Notes under the pieces: model-generated
What the model saw: the letters and a program-made list of their open reading frames with translations, nothing else
Told to the model about the DNA's origin: nothing
Database searches by the model: none
Shown: positions 1 to 6,314 of the stretch, piece by piece
Numbering within the stretch: position 1 is the first letter of the stretch
How the letters are laid out: the number at the start of each line of letters is the position of its first letter
Origin: DATARH01 sp046724035
GTDB lineage: Bacteria; Pseudomonadota; Alphaproteobacteria; ATCC43930; CGMCC-115725
DNA: 9,403 nucleotides
Direction: 5' to 3'
NCBI GenBank assembly: GCA_046724035.1
Contig: JBKOVT010000116.1
Location: 1-9,403, forward strand
Made by a program: the position numbers and the translations under genes

Positions 1-80
1 TTGTCGACAAGCGGCGAGGCGGCAATCGCCCAGGCCAGCGCATGTTCGCGCCCGCCCGACCCGACGACAAGCACCCGCAT
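1..80 (-). CDS. purD: Phosphoribosylamine--glycine ligase (GAR synthetase), N-terminal fragment
   Basis: PurD catalyses the ATP-dependent joining of glycine to 5-phosphoribosylamine in de novo purine synthesis in the cytoplasm. Only the first 26 codons lie in the window; the rest runs off the left edge. The fragment starts MRVLVVGSGGREHALAWAIA, the hallmark N terminus of PurD, with the glycine-rich GSGGREHALAW motif that opens the N-terminal domain. The ATG (complement of 78-80) is preceded 8 bases upstream by a GGGGAG Shine-Dalgarno (complement of 89-94), so the start is well supported. It is transcribed away from xseA, only 34 bases separating the two start codons, an arrangement I know from alphaproteobacteria. 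The motif is distinctive, so the call is secure despite the short length. Confidence 0.93.
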   Translation of the reverse strand, partial: MRVLVVGSGGREHALAWAIAASPLVD

Positions 81-88
81 CGCTCTTG

Positions 89-94
89 CTCCCC
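89..94 (-). promoter_or_regulatory. Shine-Dalgarno of purD
   Basis: On the minus strand this reads GGGGAG, 8 bases before the purD ATG. It is a strong ribosome binding site and fixes the purD start. By contrast, xseA on the other side of the same short intergenic region has no comparable site. Confidence 0.7.
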
Positions 95-101
95 GGCTCC
101 G

Positions 102-110
102 GTAATATAG
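102..110. promoter_or_regulatory. AT-rich candidate -10 region shared by purD and xseA
   Basis: This is a short A/T island in otherwise GC-rich DNA, within the 34-base gap between two divergent start codons. On the minus strand it contains TATATT (complement of 104-109), a 5/6 match to the sigma-70 -10 consensus, placed to start transcription just ahead of the purD ribosome site. On the plus strand it reads TAATAT (103-108), which would start transcription at or very near the xseA ATG at 115. I could not find a good -35 box at proper spacing on either strand. The assignment rests on the -10 similarity and position only. Confidence 0.35.
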
Positions 111-114
111 GGCG

Positions 115-1566
115 ATGAACGACCAGCCACTCGACGCGGCAACCGCCTGGGGCGAACCCGCACGAGCGAACCTGCCCGAGTATACCGTCTCCGAGCTGTC
201 GCAGGCATTGAAGCGCTCGGTCGAGGAGAATTTTTCGCATGTCCGGGTGCGGGGCGAGATCTCGGGCTACAAGAGGCATAGTTCCGGCCATTGCTATCTG
301 GTCCTGAAAGATGCAGACGCCGCCCTCGACGCGGTGTGCTGGCGCCAGACTGCGATCCGGCTGCCGATCAAGCCCGAAGATGGCATGGAGGTCGTCTGCA
401 TCGGGCGGTTGACCACCTATCCCGGCCGCTCGAAATACCAGCTCGTCATCGATTCGATCGCGCTGGCCGGCATCGGCGCGCTCCTCCGGATACTCGAAGA
501 GCGCCGACAGCGCCTTGCCGCCGAGGGGCTGTTCGCCGCCGAGCGCAAGAAGAAATTGCCGTTCTTGCCGGAGGTCATCGGCATCGTGACCTCGCCGACC
601 GGCGCCGTCATTCGCGACATCCTGCATCGCCTTGCCGACCGTTTCCCGCGCCGCGTGCTGCTCTGGCCGGTCGCGGTGCAGGGGGAGGGGGCGGCCGCCC
701 AGATCGCCGCGGGCATCCAAGGCTTCAATCGCCTCGCTGCTGGCGGGCAGGTACCGCGCCCCGATTTGCTGATCGTCGCGCGCGGCGGCGGCAGTCTCGA
801 AGACCTGATGCCGTTTAACGAAGAGATCGTCGTCCGCGCCGCTGCGGCCTCTGGCATCCCGTTGATCTCGGCCGTGGGACACGAGACCGACACCACGCTG
901 ATCGATCATGCGAGCGACCGCCGCGCCCCGACACCGACCGCGGCGGCGGAAATTGCGGTGCCGGTGCGCCTCGACCTGATCGGCGAGATCAATACGAAGA
1001 CCGCGCGTCTCACGGGTGGGCTTTCGCGGCTGTTCACCAGCCACCGGCAGAACCTCGCCGGTCTCGCGCGCGGCCTGCCCGATCCGCAGGATCTGCTTGG
1101 CGCCGCGATGCAGCGACTCGACGATCGGACCGAGCGGCTGCGCCTCGCGATCGATGGCCGGTTTGCCGCCATCCGGCAGCGGCTTGAGCTTGCCGCGGCG
1201 CGGCTGCGCCCCGCGGCGCTGGCTGCGGATATCCGCCGCGCGCGCGACCGGCTCCGCGATGTCGAGCCGCGTCTCGCCGCCGGAATGATCCGCGCGCTTG
1301 CCGCGAAGCACGATGCGCTCGACAATTTCGCCGGCCGTCTCACGACTCATTCCGAGCGGCACGAGAGCCTCTTGGCGCGCGGCTATGTCGTCGTGCGCGA
1401 CGCCGCCGAAAAGGTTGTCACCGACGCGATCAAGGTCCGGCCCAACACGGCGCTCGAGCTCGAATTCTATGACGGCAAGGTCGGCGCGATTGCCGGCGGT
1501 TCCCGCCGGCCTGTGAAGCGCACCGTGCCGCCGATCGGGCAGGGCGATCTTTTCAAGGAGCCGTAG
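115..1566 (+). CDS. xseA: Exodeoxyribonuclease VII large subunit
   Basis: XseA is the catalytic large subunit of exonuclease VII, which degrades single-stranded DNA from both ends to oligonucleotides in recombination and repair; the active enzyme also needs several copies of the small subunit XseB. The 483-residue product has the usual two-part structure. An N-terminal OB-fold nucleic-acid-binding domain covers about residues 22-120 (YTVSELSQALKRSVEENF, then RVRGEISGYK...SSGHCYLVLKD). The catalytic exonuclease VII domain follows, with IGIVTSPTGAVIRDI, ARGGGSLEDLMPFNEE (about 221-236) and the signature VGHETDTTLIDHASDRRAPTPTAAAE in which VGHETD is residues 254-259. A long helical arm then leads to the conserved LARGYVVVRD segment and the C-terminal GQGDLF. 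ATG 115 is the only reasonable start, but there is no good Shine-Dalgarno before it. It is first in the run xseA-rph-rdgB-hemW, with 3 bases between its stop and rph. xseB is not in the window. Confidence 0.97.
   Translation: MNDQPLDAATAWGEPARANLPEYTVSELSQALKRSVEENFSHVRVRGEISGYKRHSSGHCYLVLKDADAALDAVCWRQTAIRLPIKPEDGMEVVCIGRLTTYPGRSKYQLVIDSIALAGIGALLRILEERRQRLAAEGLFAAERKKKLPFLPEVIGIVTSPTGAVIRDILHRLADRFPRRVLLWPVAVQGEGAAAQIAAGIQGFNRLAAGGQVPRPDLLIVARGGGSLEDLMPFNEEIVVRAAAASGIPLISAVGHETDTTLIDHASDRRAPTPTAAAEIAVPVRLDLIGEINTKTARLTGGLSRLFTSHRQNLAGLARGLPDPQDLLGAAMQRLDDRTERLRLAIDGRFAAIRQRLELAAARLRPAALAADIRRARDRLRDVEPRLAAGMIRALAAKHDALDNFAGRLTTHSERHESLLARGYVVVRDAAEKVVTDAIKVRPNTALELEFYDGKVGAIAGGSRRPVKRTVPPIGQGDLFKEP
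1555..1560 (+). promoter_or_regulatory. Shine-Dalgarno of rph, inside the xseA 3' end
   Basis: AAGGAG lies 9 bases before the rph ATG at 1570 and inside the last codons of xseA. It is the clearest ribosome binding site in the first gene run. It supports both the rph start and translation of rph from the xseA transcript. Confidence 0.7.
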
Positions 1567-1569
1567 CCG

Positions 1570-2286
1570 ATGCGCCCTTCCGGCCGTACTCCCGAGGCGA
1601 TGCGCGCCGTCATTCTGGAGCCGGGCGTCGCGAAATACGCCGAGGGTTCCTGCCTCGCCCGCTTCGGCGACACGCACGTGCTGTGCATGGCCACCGTCGA
1701 GGAGCGCGTGCCGCCGTTTCTGCGCAATACCGGGCGCGGCTGGGTCACTGCCGAATACGGCATGCTGCCGCGCTCCACCCATACCCGCACCGATCGCGAA
1801 GCGGCCCGCGGGCGACAGAGCGGCCGCACGCAGGAGATCCAACGGCTGATCGGACGCAGCCTGCGGGCAGTGACCGATCTTGCTGCGCTCGGCGAGCGGC
1901 AGGTCCGCATCGACTGCGATGTATTACAAGCGGATGGCGGCACCCGGACCGCCGCGATTACCGGCAGCTATGTCGCGCTGCATCAGGCATTGGCGAAATT
2001 CGTCGCGGCGGGGCTGCTGGCCGCGCTGCCCCTCAATGACAGCGTGGCCGCGGTGTCGTGCGGCGTGGTCGAAGGTATGCCGGTGCTCGATCTTGACTAC
2101 GCCGAGGACTCGACGGCCGAGACCGACGCCAATTTCGTGCTGACCGGCTCCGGCGGTATCGTCGAGATCCAGGCGACCGCCGAGGCGGCGCCTTTCGACG
2201 AGGCGAGCTTCACCCGCATGCTCGCGCTCGCCCGTGCCGGCATCAGCGATTTGACGCGGCAGCAGCGCGCCGCACTCGGGCTCTGA
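1570..2286 (+). CDS. rph: Ribonuclease PH
   Basis: RNase PH is a phosphate-dependent 3'-to-5' exoribonuclease that trims the 3' extensions of tRNA precursors and takes part in rRNA processing and decay, releasing nucleoside diphosphates; it works as a ring-shaped hexamer in the cytoplasm. The 238-residue length is typical of the family. It carries the family landmarks in order: MRPSGRTPEAMR, CLARFGDTHVLC, GWVTAEYGMLPRSTHTR, GRTQEIQRLIGRSLRA, IDCDVLQADGGTRTAAITG, DSTAETDANFV and EIQATAEAAPF. Thr125 and Arg126, within the GGTRTA motif, fall at the numbering of the phosphate-binding residues described for the family. The protein is complete and not C-terminally frameshifted, unlike the rph of common E. 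coli K-12 strains. It follows xseA by 3 bases and precedes rdgB by 5, so translational coupling is likely. Confidence 0.97.
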   Translation: MRPSGRTPEAMRAVILEPGVAKYAEGSCLARFGDTHVLCMATVEERVPPFLRNTGRGWVTAEYGMLPRSTHTRTDREAARGRQSGRTQEIQRLIGRSLRAVTDLAALGERQVRIDCDVLQADGGTRTAAITGSYVALHQALAKFVAAGLLAALPLNDSVAAVSCGVVEGMPVLDLDYAEDSTAETDANFVLTGSGGIVEIQATAEAAPFDEASFTRMLALARAGISDLTRQQRAALGL

Positions 2287-2291
2287 GCCGC

Positions 2292-2891
2292 ATGCCGCGC
2301 AAGATCCAGCCGGGCGAGCAGCTGGTTATCGCCAGCCATAACTCGGGCAAGATCGAGGAAATCGGCGCGTTGCTTGAGCCGTATCGAGTCGAGGCGGTCG
2401 GCGCCGACACGCTCGGTCTGCCGGAGCCTGAAGAGACGGAGACCACGTTCGAGGGCAATGCCGCTCTGAAGGCGCATGCCGCCGCGAAAGCGAGCGGTCT
2501 CCCGGCGCTCGCCGACGATTCCGGGCTCGTTGTGCCCGCTTTGGGCGGCGCGCCTGGCATCTATTCCGCGCGCTGGGCCGGTCCGACGAAGGATTTCCGC
2601 ATCGCGATGGACCGGGTGCATCAGGAACTTGGAGACAAGGAGCGGCACGCCCATTTCGTCGCCGTGTTGGCGCTGGTCTGGCCCAATGGTGAGGAGGCGC
2701 TGTTCCGCGGCGAGGTTTATGGCCGGTTGACCTGGCCGCCGAGGGGCGAGCGGGGTTTCGGATACGACCCCATATTCATCGCCGATGGCTACGATCAGAC
2801 CTTTGGCGAGCTCGACCCCGACCTCAAGCACCGCATCAGTCACCGCGCCCGCGCCTTCGCGAAGCTCGTCGCGGCGTGCTTTGGCGAGTGA
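2292..2891 (+). CDS. rdgB: dITP/XTP pyrophosphatase (non-canonical purine NTP pyrophosphatase, Ham1/RdgB family)
   Basis: RdgB hydrolyses ITP, dITP and XTP to monophosphate and pyrophosphate, keeping deaminated purines out of DNA and RNA. The 199-residue product matches family length and shows every signature: SHNSGK (residues 15-20) binding the triphosphate, an ETETTFEGNAALKA segment with the conserved glutamate that contributes to metal binding, LADDSGL (catalytic Asp pair at 75-76), PGIYSARWAG, GFGYDPIF (155-162, base recognition) and SHRA (183-186). The ATG at 2292 is 5 bases past the rph stop. Its ribosome site is weak (only TGAG), consistent with coupling to rph. The rph-rdgB-hemW order is common in alphaproteobacteria. 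Its 3' end lies just upstream of or slightly overlaps hemW, depending on the hemW start. Confidence 0.96.
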   Translation: MPRKIQPGEQLVIASHNSGKIEEIGALLEPYRVEAVGADTLGLPEPEETETTFEGNAALKAHAAAKASGLPALADDSGLVVPALGGAPGIYSARWAGPTKDFRIAMDRVHQELGDKERHAHFVAVLALVWPNGEEALFRGEVYGRLTWPPRGERGFGYDPIFIADGYDQTFGELDPDLKHRISHRARAFAKLVAACFGE

Positions 2892-2910
2892 TCCGGGAGC
2901 GGTGGGCGGG

Positions 2911-4053
2911 GTGCCTCTCGCCGTCTACATCCATTGGCCGTTCTGCCGGTCGAAATGCCCGTATTGCGATTTCAACAGCCATGTCCGCGAGCAGATCGAC
3001 GAGCAGCGCTGGACCCGCGCCCTGCTCGCCGATCTCAAACATCAGGCTGAGCTTGCGCCCGACCGCGAAGTCGTCTCGATCTTCTTCGGTGGCGGGACGC
3101 CGTCGCTGATGCCGCCCGACACCGTAGCGGCGCTGATCGAACGTGTCCGCGCCCTGTGGCCCATTTCACCCGATCTCGAAGTGACACTCGAAGCCAATCC
3201 GAATTCCGCCGAGGCCGAGCGCTTCGCGAAATTCGCCGCCGCGGGCGTCAATCGCCTGTCGCTCGGCGTGCAGGCGCTTGATCTGGCGGCGTTGCAGTTT
3301 CTTGGCCGGCGTCATGATCGCGCGGAGGCGATCGCCGCGATCGCGCTCGCCCGCGACACCTTCCCGCGCTACTCGTTCGACCTGATCTATGCACGTTCCG
3401 GCCAGAGCGTCGCGGCTTGGGAGGACGAGCTCGACGAGGCGCTAAGCCTGGCCGGAACACATCTCTCGCTTTACCAGCTGACGATCGAGCCCGGCACCGC
3501 TTTCGGAAACCGCGCCGAACGCGGCGAGATCCTCAACGCGGATGAGGACACCGCGGTTGTGCTGTACGAGTTCACTCAACGGCGTCTCGCCGCCGCTGGC
3601 ATGCCAGCCTATGAGATCTCCAACCACGCGCGGCCCGGCGCCGAGTGCCGTCACAACCTCGCTTATTGGCGATATGAGGATTACCTCGGCATCGGCCCCG
3701 GCGCGCATGGCCGCGTGACGCGCGCCGGCGCTAAGCTCGCGACCCAGCAGCGCCGCGCGCCGGAAGCCTGGCTCGCCGCCATCGAGGAAAGGGGCGCGGC
3801 ATTCGAAGAAATGACCCCGATCTCGCGCGATGCCTCGATTGAAGAGATGCTGATGATGGGGCTGCGCCTGGCCGAAGGCATCCCGCGTGCCCGCCTCGAA
3901 GCGCTCGCCCAGCACAGTATCGAGGATCTGTTCAGGCCGGCACTCTCCCGCCTCGTCGAAGGCGGTTTCGTGACGCTGACCCATGAACGTCTCGTTGCGA
4001 CGGCCGCCGGCCGTCAGCGCCTCAACGCCGTCCTGGGCGCGCTTCTCGCCTGA
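2911..4053 (+). CDS. hemW: Radical SAM heme chaperone HemW
   Basis: HemW belongs to the HemN-like radical SAM family but acts as a heme-binding chaperone that delivers heme to membrane cytochromes, not as a coproporphyrinogen oxidase. From the GTG at 2911 the protein is 380 residues, near family size. It opens MPLAVYIHWPFC and has the 4Fe-4S ligands C12, C16 and C19 in CRSKCPYCDF. The residue two after the last cysteine is Phe21, where true HemN oxidases have a fourth cysteine; this separates HemW from HemN. FFGGGTPSLM (about 58-67), LEANPNS, NRLSLGVQ, SLYQLTIEPGTAF, YEISNHARPG and a C-terminal HemN_C-type domain (from about EEMLMMGLRLAEG) follow. Start choice: the only in-frame ATG (2785) would overlap rdgB by 107 bases. 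GGGAG at 2895-2899 sits 11 bases before GTG 2911; GTG 2902 and TTG 2881 are alternatives. The gene ends flush against the convergent lpoA-like gene. Confidence 0.93.
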   Translation: MPLAVYIHWPFCRSKCPYCDFNSHVREQIDEQRWTRALLADLKHQAELAPDREVVSIFFGGGTPSLMPPDTVAALIERVRALWPISPDLEVTLEANPNSAEAERFAKFAAAGVNRLSLGVQALDLAALQFLGRRHDRAEAIAAIALARDTFPRYSFDLIYARSGQSVAAWEDELDEALSLAGTHLSLYQLTIEPGTAFGNRAERGEILNADEDTAVVLYEFTQRRLAAAGMPAYEISNHARPGAECRHNLAYWRYEDYLGIGPGAHGRVTRAGAKLATQQRRAPEAWLAAIEERGAAFEEMTPISRDASIEEMLMMGLRLAEGIPRARLEALAQHSIEDLFRPALSRLVEGGFVTLTHERLVATAAGRQRLNAVLGALLA

Positions 4054-5322
4054 TCAATAGACGAAATCGCGGAAGTCGCGCGGCGCAGGGCTGACCACAA
4101 CCGGGCCTTGCGGCTGCACCTCCAAGACGGCGAGGCCGCGCTGCACGAGCCCTTGCGGAGTGAACCGGAACAACCCGTCGACGCCGCTAAAACCGCTCGG
4201 ATTGAGGATTGCATCGTGCGAGAACGGCGCCGGTCCACCAGCCTTCGCCAGCACGGCCGCAAGCGCCGCGGCATCGAAAGCGAGCGAGGCGAGGCGCGGC
4301 GGTGGGTGCCCATAGGTCGACTGGAAGCGGTTCTGGAATTCGCGTCGCGCATCGGGTGGCGAAGCGGCGAACCAGCCGCCGATGAGCGCCGGCTCGCTGC
4401 TGATCGTCGGATCATCCCACAATCCGCTGCCGAGCAGCCGGACTTGCGGGCTGCCGATGCCCGCCGTCTTGAGCCGCCGTGCGATCTGCTTGAGCTGATC
4501 GCCGCCCTCGGGCAGCAGCAGCGCGTCAAAACTGGCGCGCGGCGTGGGCCCGGGCGCAAGGGCGGCATCGGGCTCAGGCGATGCCCCCGGCGCGGCGCTC
4601 GCGGCATTGCCAGTGAGCCGCTGGATCGGCGGTCCGACATCGCCGGAGCGCGGCTCGAACGTCTCGGCTTTGACGACCGTTCCGCCGGCCTGGCTCGCCG
4701 TCTCGCGCAACGCATCGGTCATCAGCCGGCCGTATTCGCTGTTCGGCGCCAAGACGGCAAATCGGCTGAGGCCGCTTTCGCGCGCAAAGGCGGCCTCGCG
4801 CACCACTTCCTGCCGCGGCAGGAAGCCCATCAGAAAAACATTGTCGCCGGCCAGCTGCGTCGCCGTCGAAAACGCGATGACATTAATCTTGGCCTCGCCG
4901 GCCACTGGTTTCACCGCATCGACCTCTGCGGAGAGCAGCGGTCCCAGGATCAGCTGCGCGCCGTCGGCAATAGCGGTGCGCGCCGCGCCCGCGGCGCCGT
5001 CCGGGGTGCCGGTGGTATCGCGCGGCACCAGGCTCAGGCGGTCGTTGCCGGTCGTGAACAGCGCCATCTGCGCCGCTTCCAGCATCGCCTTACCCAACTC
5101 GGCATTGGCGCCCGATAGCGGCAGCAACACCGCGACCTTGACCGGTCCCCCGGAGCGTGGCGGCGGGCCGCCGGGCGGTGGTCCACCGGGGCCGGTAACG
5201 GGCGGTTGCGGTGGTCCAGCGGGCGCCGCTACCATTGGCCCGCGCATGCAGGCGACCAGCGCGAACAGCAGCATCAGAGCAGCGATCGGTGAGACGAACC
5301 GCGAAAAACGCCAGCGCTGCAC
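4054..5322 (-). CDS. LpoA-like outer-membrane lipoprotein (penicillin-binding protein activator family, periplasmic-binding-protein fold)
   Basis: The 422-residue product resembles the penicillin-binding protein activator family, whose E. coli member LpoA stimulates PBP1A from the outer membrane. The start is a GTG (complement of 5320-5322) with GGAG 7 bases upstream. A signal peptide (about 1-24) ends in the lipobox LVAC with acylated Cys25. A Pro/Gly-rich linker (about 33-60) precedes a type-1 periplasmic-binding-protein domain beginning KVAVLLPLSG (62-71). Other landmarks are AQLILGPLLS, NVIAFSTA, FLMGFLPRQEVV and FAVLAPNSEYGR. An Ala/Pro-rich insertion lies near 238-263, and FDALLLPEGGDQL then begins the second lobe. 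It lacks the long N-terminal TPR domain of E. coli LpoA, as expected for the shorter alphaproteobacterial form. Its position beside rsmI-yraN-dolP matches enterobacterial yraM (lpoA). An amino-acid ABC transporter binding protein is the alternative reading; the lipobox, linker and neighbours argue against it. PBP activation itself is inferred. Confidence 0.85.
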   Translation of the reverse strand: MQRWRFSRFVSPIAALMLLFALVACMRGPMVAAPAGPPQPPVTGPGGPPPGGPPPRSGGPVKVAVLLPLSGANAELGKAMLEAAQMALFTTGNDRLSLVPRDTTGTPDGAAGAARTAIADGAQLILGPLLSAEVDAVKPVAGEAKINVIAFSTATQLAGDNVFLMGFLPRQEVVREAAFARESGLSRFAVLAPNSEYGRLMTDALRETASQAGGTVVKAETFEPRSGDVGPPIQRLTGNAASAAPGASPEPDAALAPGPTPRASFDALLLPEGGDQLKQIARRLKTAGIGSPQVRLLGSGLWDDPTISSEPALIGGWFAASPPDARREFQNRFQSTYGHPPPRLASLAFDAAALAAVLAKAGGPAPFSHDAILNPSGFSGVDGLFRFTPQGLVQRGLAVLEVQPQGPVVVSPAPRDFRDFVY

Positions 5323-5329
5323 GGGTGGA

Positions 5330-5333
5330 CTCC
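5330..5333 (-). promoter_or_regulatory. Shine-Dalgarno of the lpoA-like gene
   Basis: The minus strand reads GGAG here, 7 bases ahead of the GTG start. It supports GTG at the complement of 5320-5322 as the true start, which gives a signal peptide of normal length before the lipobox cysteine. Confidence 0.6.
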
Positions 5334-5402
5334 GGCAAAGGTGCGAGTGCGCGCGACCCTAACCACCGCACCCGGTCAAGTAAACCCGGCGCAAGCCGAT
5401 CA

Positions 5403-6314
5403 TTGCGTTCGTTAGCGGAACACTCGTTCAACGACTCCGCGACCGAAGCTACAAAGTGGGCACCGGAGCACGAGCTGGCTCCCGGTCTGCATCTCGTCGC
5501 AACTCCGATCGGAAATCTCGGCGATGTGACGTTGCGGGCATTGTGGGTATGGCGCAACGCGGACCGCATCTTGTGCGAAGATACGCGCGTCACCGCGCGC
5601 CTGCTGTCTCGGTTCGGCATCGCGACGCCGCTCAGCCCCTATCACGACCACAACGCCGACCGGGCACGCCCGCTCGTCCTCGAAGCGTTGCGCCGCGGCG
5701 AGAAGATCGCGCTGGTTTCGGACGCCGGCACGCCGCTGGTCTCCGATCCCGGTTTCAAGCTGGTGCGCGACGCGCTTGCCGAGGATCTGCCCGTGACTGC
5801 CGTGCCGGGACCGTCGGCGGCTTTAAGCGCACTGATTCTATCGGGCATTTCGCCTGAGGTCTTTCTGTTTGCCGGGTTCCTGCCGCCCCGTTCGGCGGCG
5901 CGGCGGCGCGTGCTTGCCCAATGGGCGAAGCTCGCCGCGACCTTGGTGTTTTTCGAAGGGCCATCGCGGCTGGCCGCCTCGCTTTTCGACATGGCCGAGG
6001 TCCTGGGCGGCCGCAACGCTGCAGTGACACGCGAGATGACCAAGCGGTACGAGGAGGTCCGCCGCGGCCGTCTCTCTGCCTTGGCCGAGCATTACCGAGA
6101 GGCAGGCCCGCCACGTGGTGAGGTCGCCATTGTCGTCGGGCCGCCCGAACCGGAAGCGCCGCCCGAGGCCGATATCGACGCCCGCCTGGATCACCTGCTC
6201 GACACGCACAGCCTGCGCGATGCGGTTGCCCGGCTGGCCTCTGAGACAGGGGTTGCTCGCCGGACCCTGTACGACCGTGCACTCGCACGGCAGCGGAAGG
6301 CCTCAACAGAATGA
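5403..6314 (+). CDS. rsmI: 16S rRNA (cytidine(1402)-2'-O)-methyltransferase
   Basis: RsmI uses S-adenosylmethionine to 2'-O-methylate C1402 of 16S rRNA in the decoding centre, together with the N4-methylation by RsmH. It is a tetrapyrrole-methylase-fold enzyme. From TTG 5403 it is 303 residues. Visible motifs are PGLHLVATPIGNLGDVTLRAL (family start, about 27-47), CEDTRVTARLL (58-68), VSDAGTPLVSDPGF (105-118), VPGPSAALSALILSG (134-148), FFEGPSRL and TREMTKRYEEVRRG (199-212). The C-terminal helical segment SLRDAVARLASETGVARRTLY (about 270-290) is the usual RsmI C-terminal domain. The start is uncertain. No ATG is available between the lpoA-like start and the first conserved residues, so the choices are GTG 5325, TTG 5403 and a CTG at 5475. 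The last has GGAG 6 bases upstream and would give a 279-residue protein. The gene is divergent from the lpoA-like gene and overlaps yraN by an ATGA. Confidence 0.94.
   Translation: MRSLAEHSFNDSATEATKWAPEHELAPGLHLVATPIGNLGDVTLRALWVWRNADRILCEDTRVTARLLSRFGIATPLSPYHDHNADRARPLVLEALRRGEKIALVSDAGTPLVSDPGFKLVRDALAEDLPVTAVPGPSAALSALILSGISPEVFLFAGFLPPRSAARRRVLAQWAKLAATLVFFEGPSRLAASLFDMAEVLGGRNAAVTREMTKRYEEVRRGRLSALAEHYREAGPPRGEVAIVVGPPEPEAPPEADIDARLDHLLDTHSLRDAVARLASETGVARRTLYDRALARQRKASTE
5427..5455 (+). promoter_or_regulatory. Weak candidate promoter for rsmI-yraN
   Basis: TTCAAC (5427-5432) and TACAAA (5450-5455) are separated by 17 bases and resemble -35 and -10 boxes at 3/6 and 4/6 matches. Transcription would begin near 5462. 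That would exclude the TTG 5403 start and leave a short leader with GGAG before CTG 5475. Matches of this quality occur by chance, so this is only a suggestion. Confidence 0.2.

Noticed and set aside
2097..2843. 248-codon minus-strand frame opposite rph and rdgB
   Set aside because: Lies antisense to two unmistakable genes and has no family features.
2785..2910. Upstream ATG extension of hemW
   Set aside because: It would overlap rdgB by 107 bases and add a Ser/Thr/Ala-rich stretch not expected in HemW; the family N terminus begins near PLAVYIHWPFC.
2911..4053. Oxygen-independent coproporphyrinogen III oxidase (HemN)
   Set aside because: The motif is CX3CX2CXF with Phe in place of the fourth cysteine and the protein is shorter than HemN, both diagnostic of HemW.
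4108..5118. 336-codon plus-strand frame opposite the lpoA-like gene
   Set aside because: Arg-rich antisense frame with no domain features; the minus-strand lipoprotein has lipobox, ribosome site and a recognisable fold.
5155..5215. GC-rich near-repeat DNA as a tandem repeat or CRISPR-like element
   Set aside because: The repetition is explained by Gly/Pro codons of the lipoprotein linker; there are no spacers or regular repeat units.
5351..5379. TTGACC on the minus strand (complement of 5374-5379) as -35 of the lpoA-like gene
   Set aside because: The -35 match is good, but nothing resembling a -10 box lies 16-18 bases downstream; TTAGGG is too close at 11 bases.
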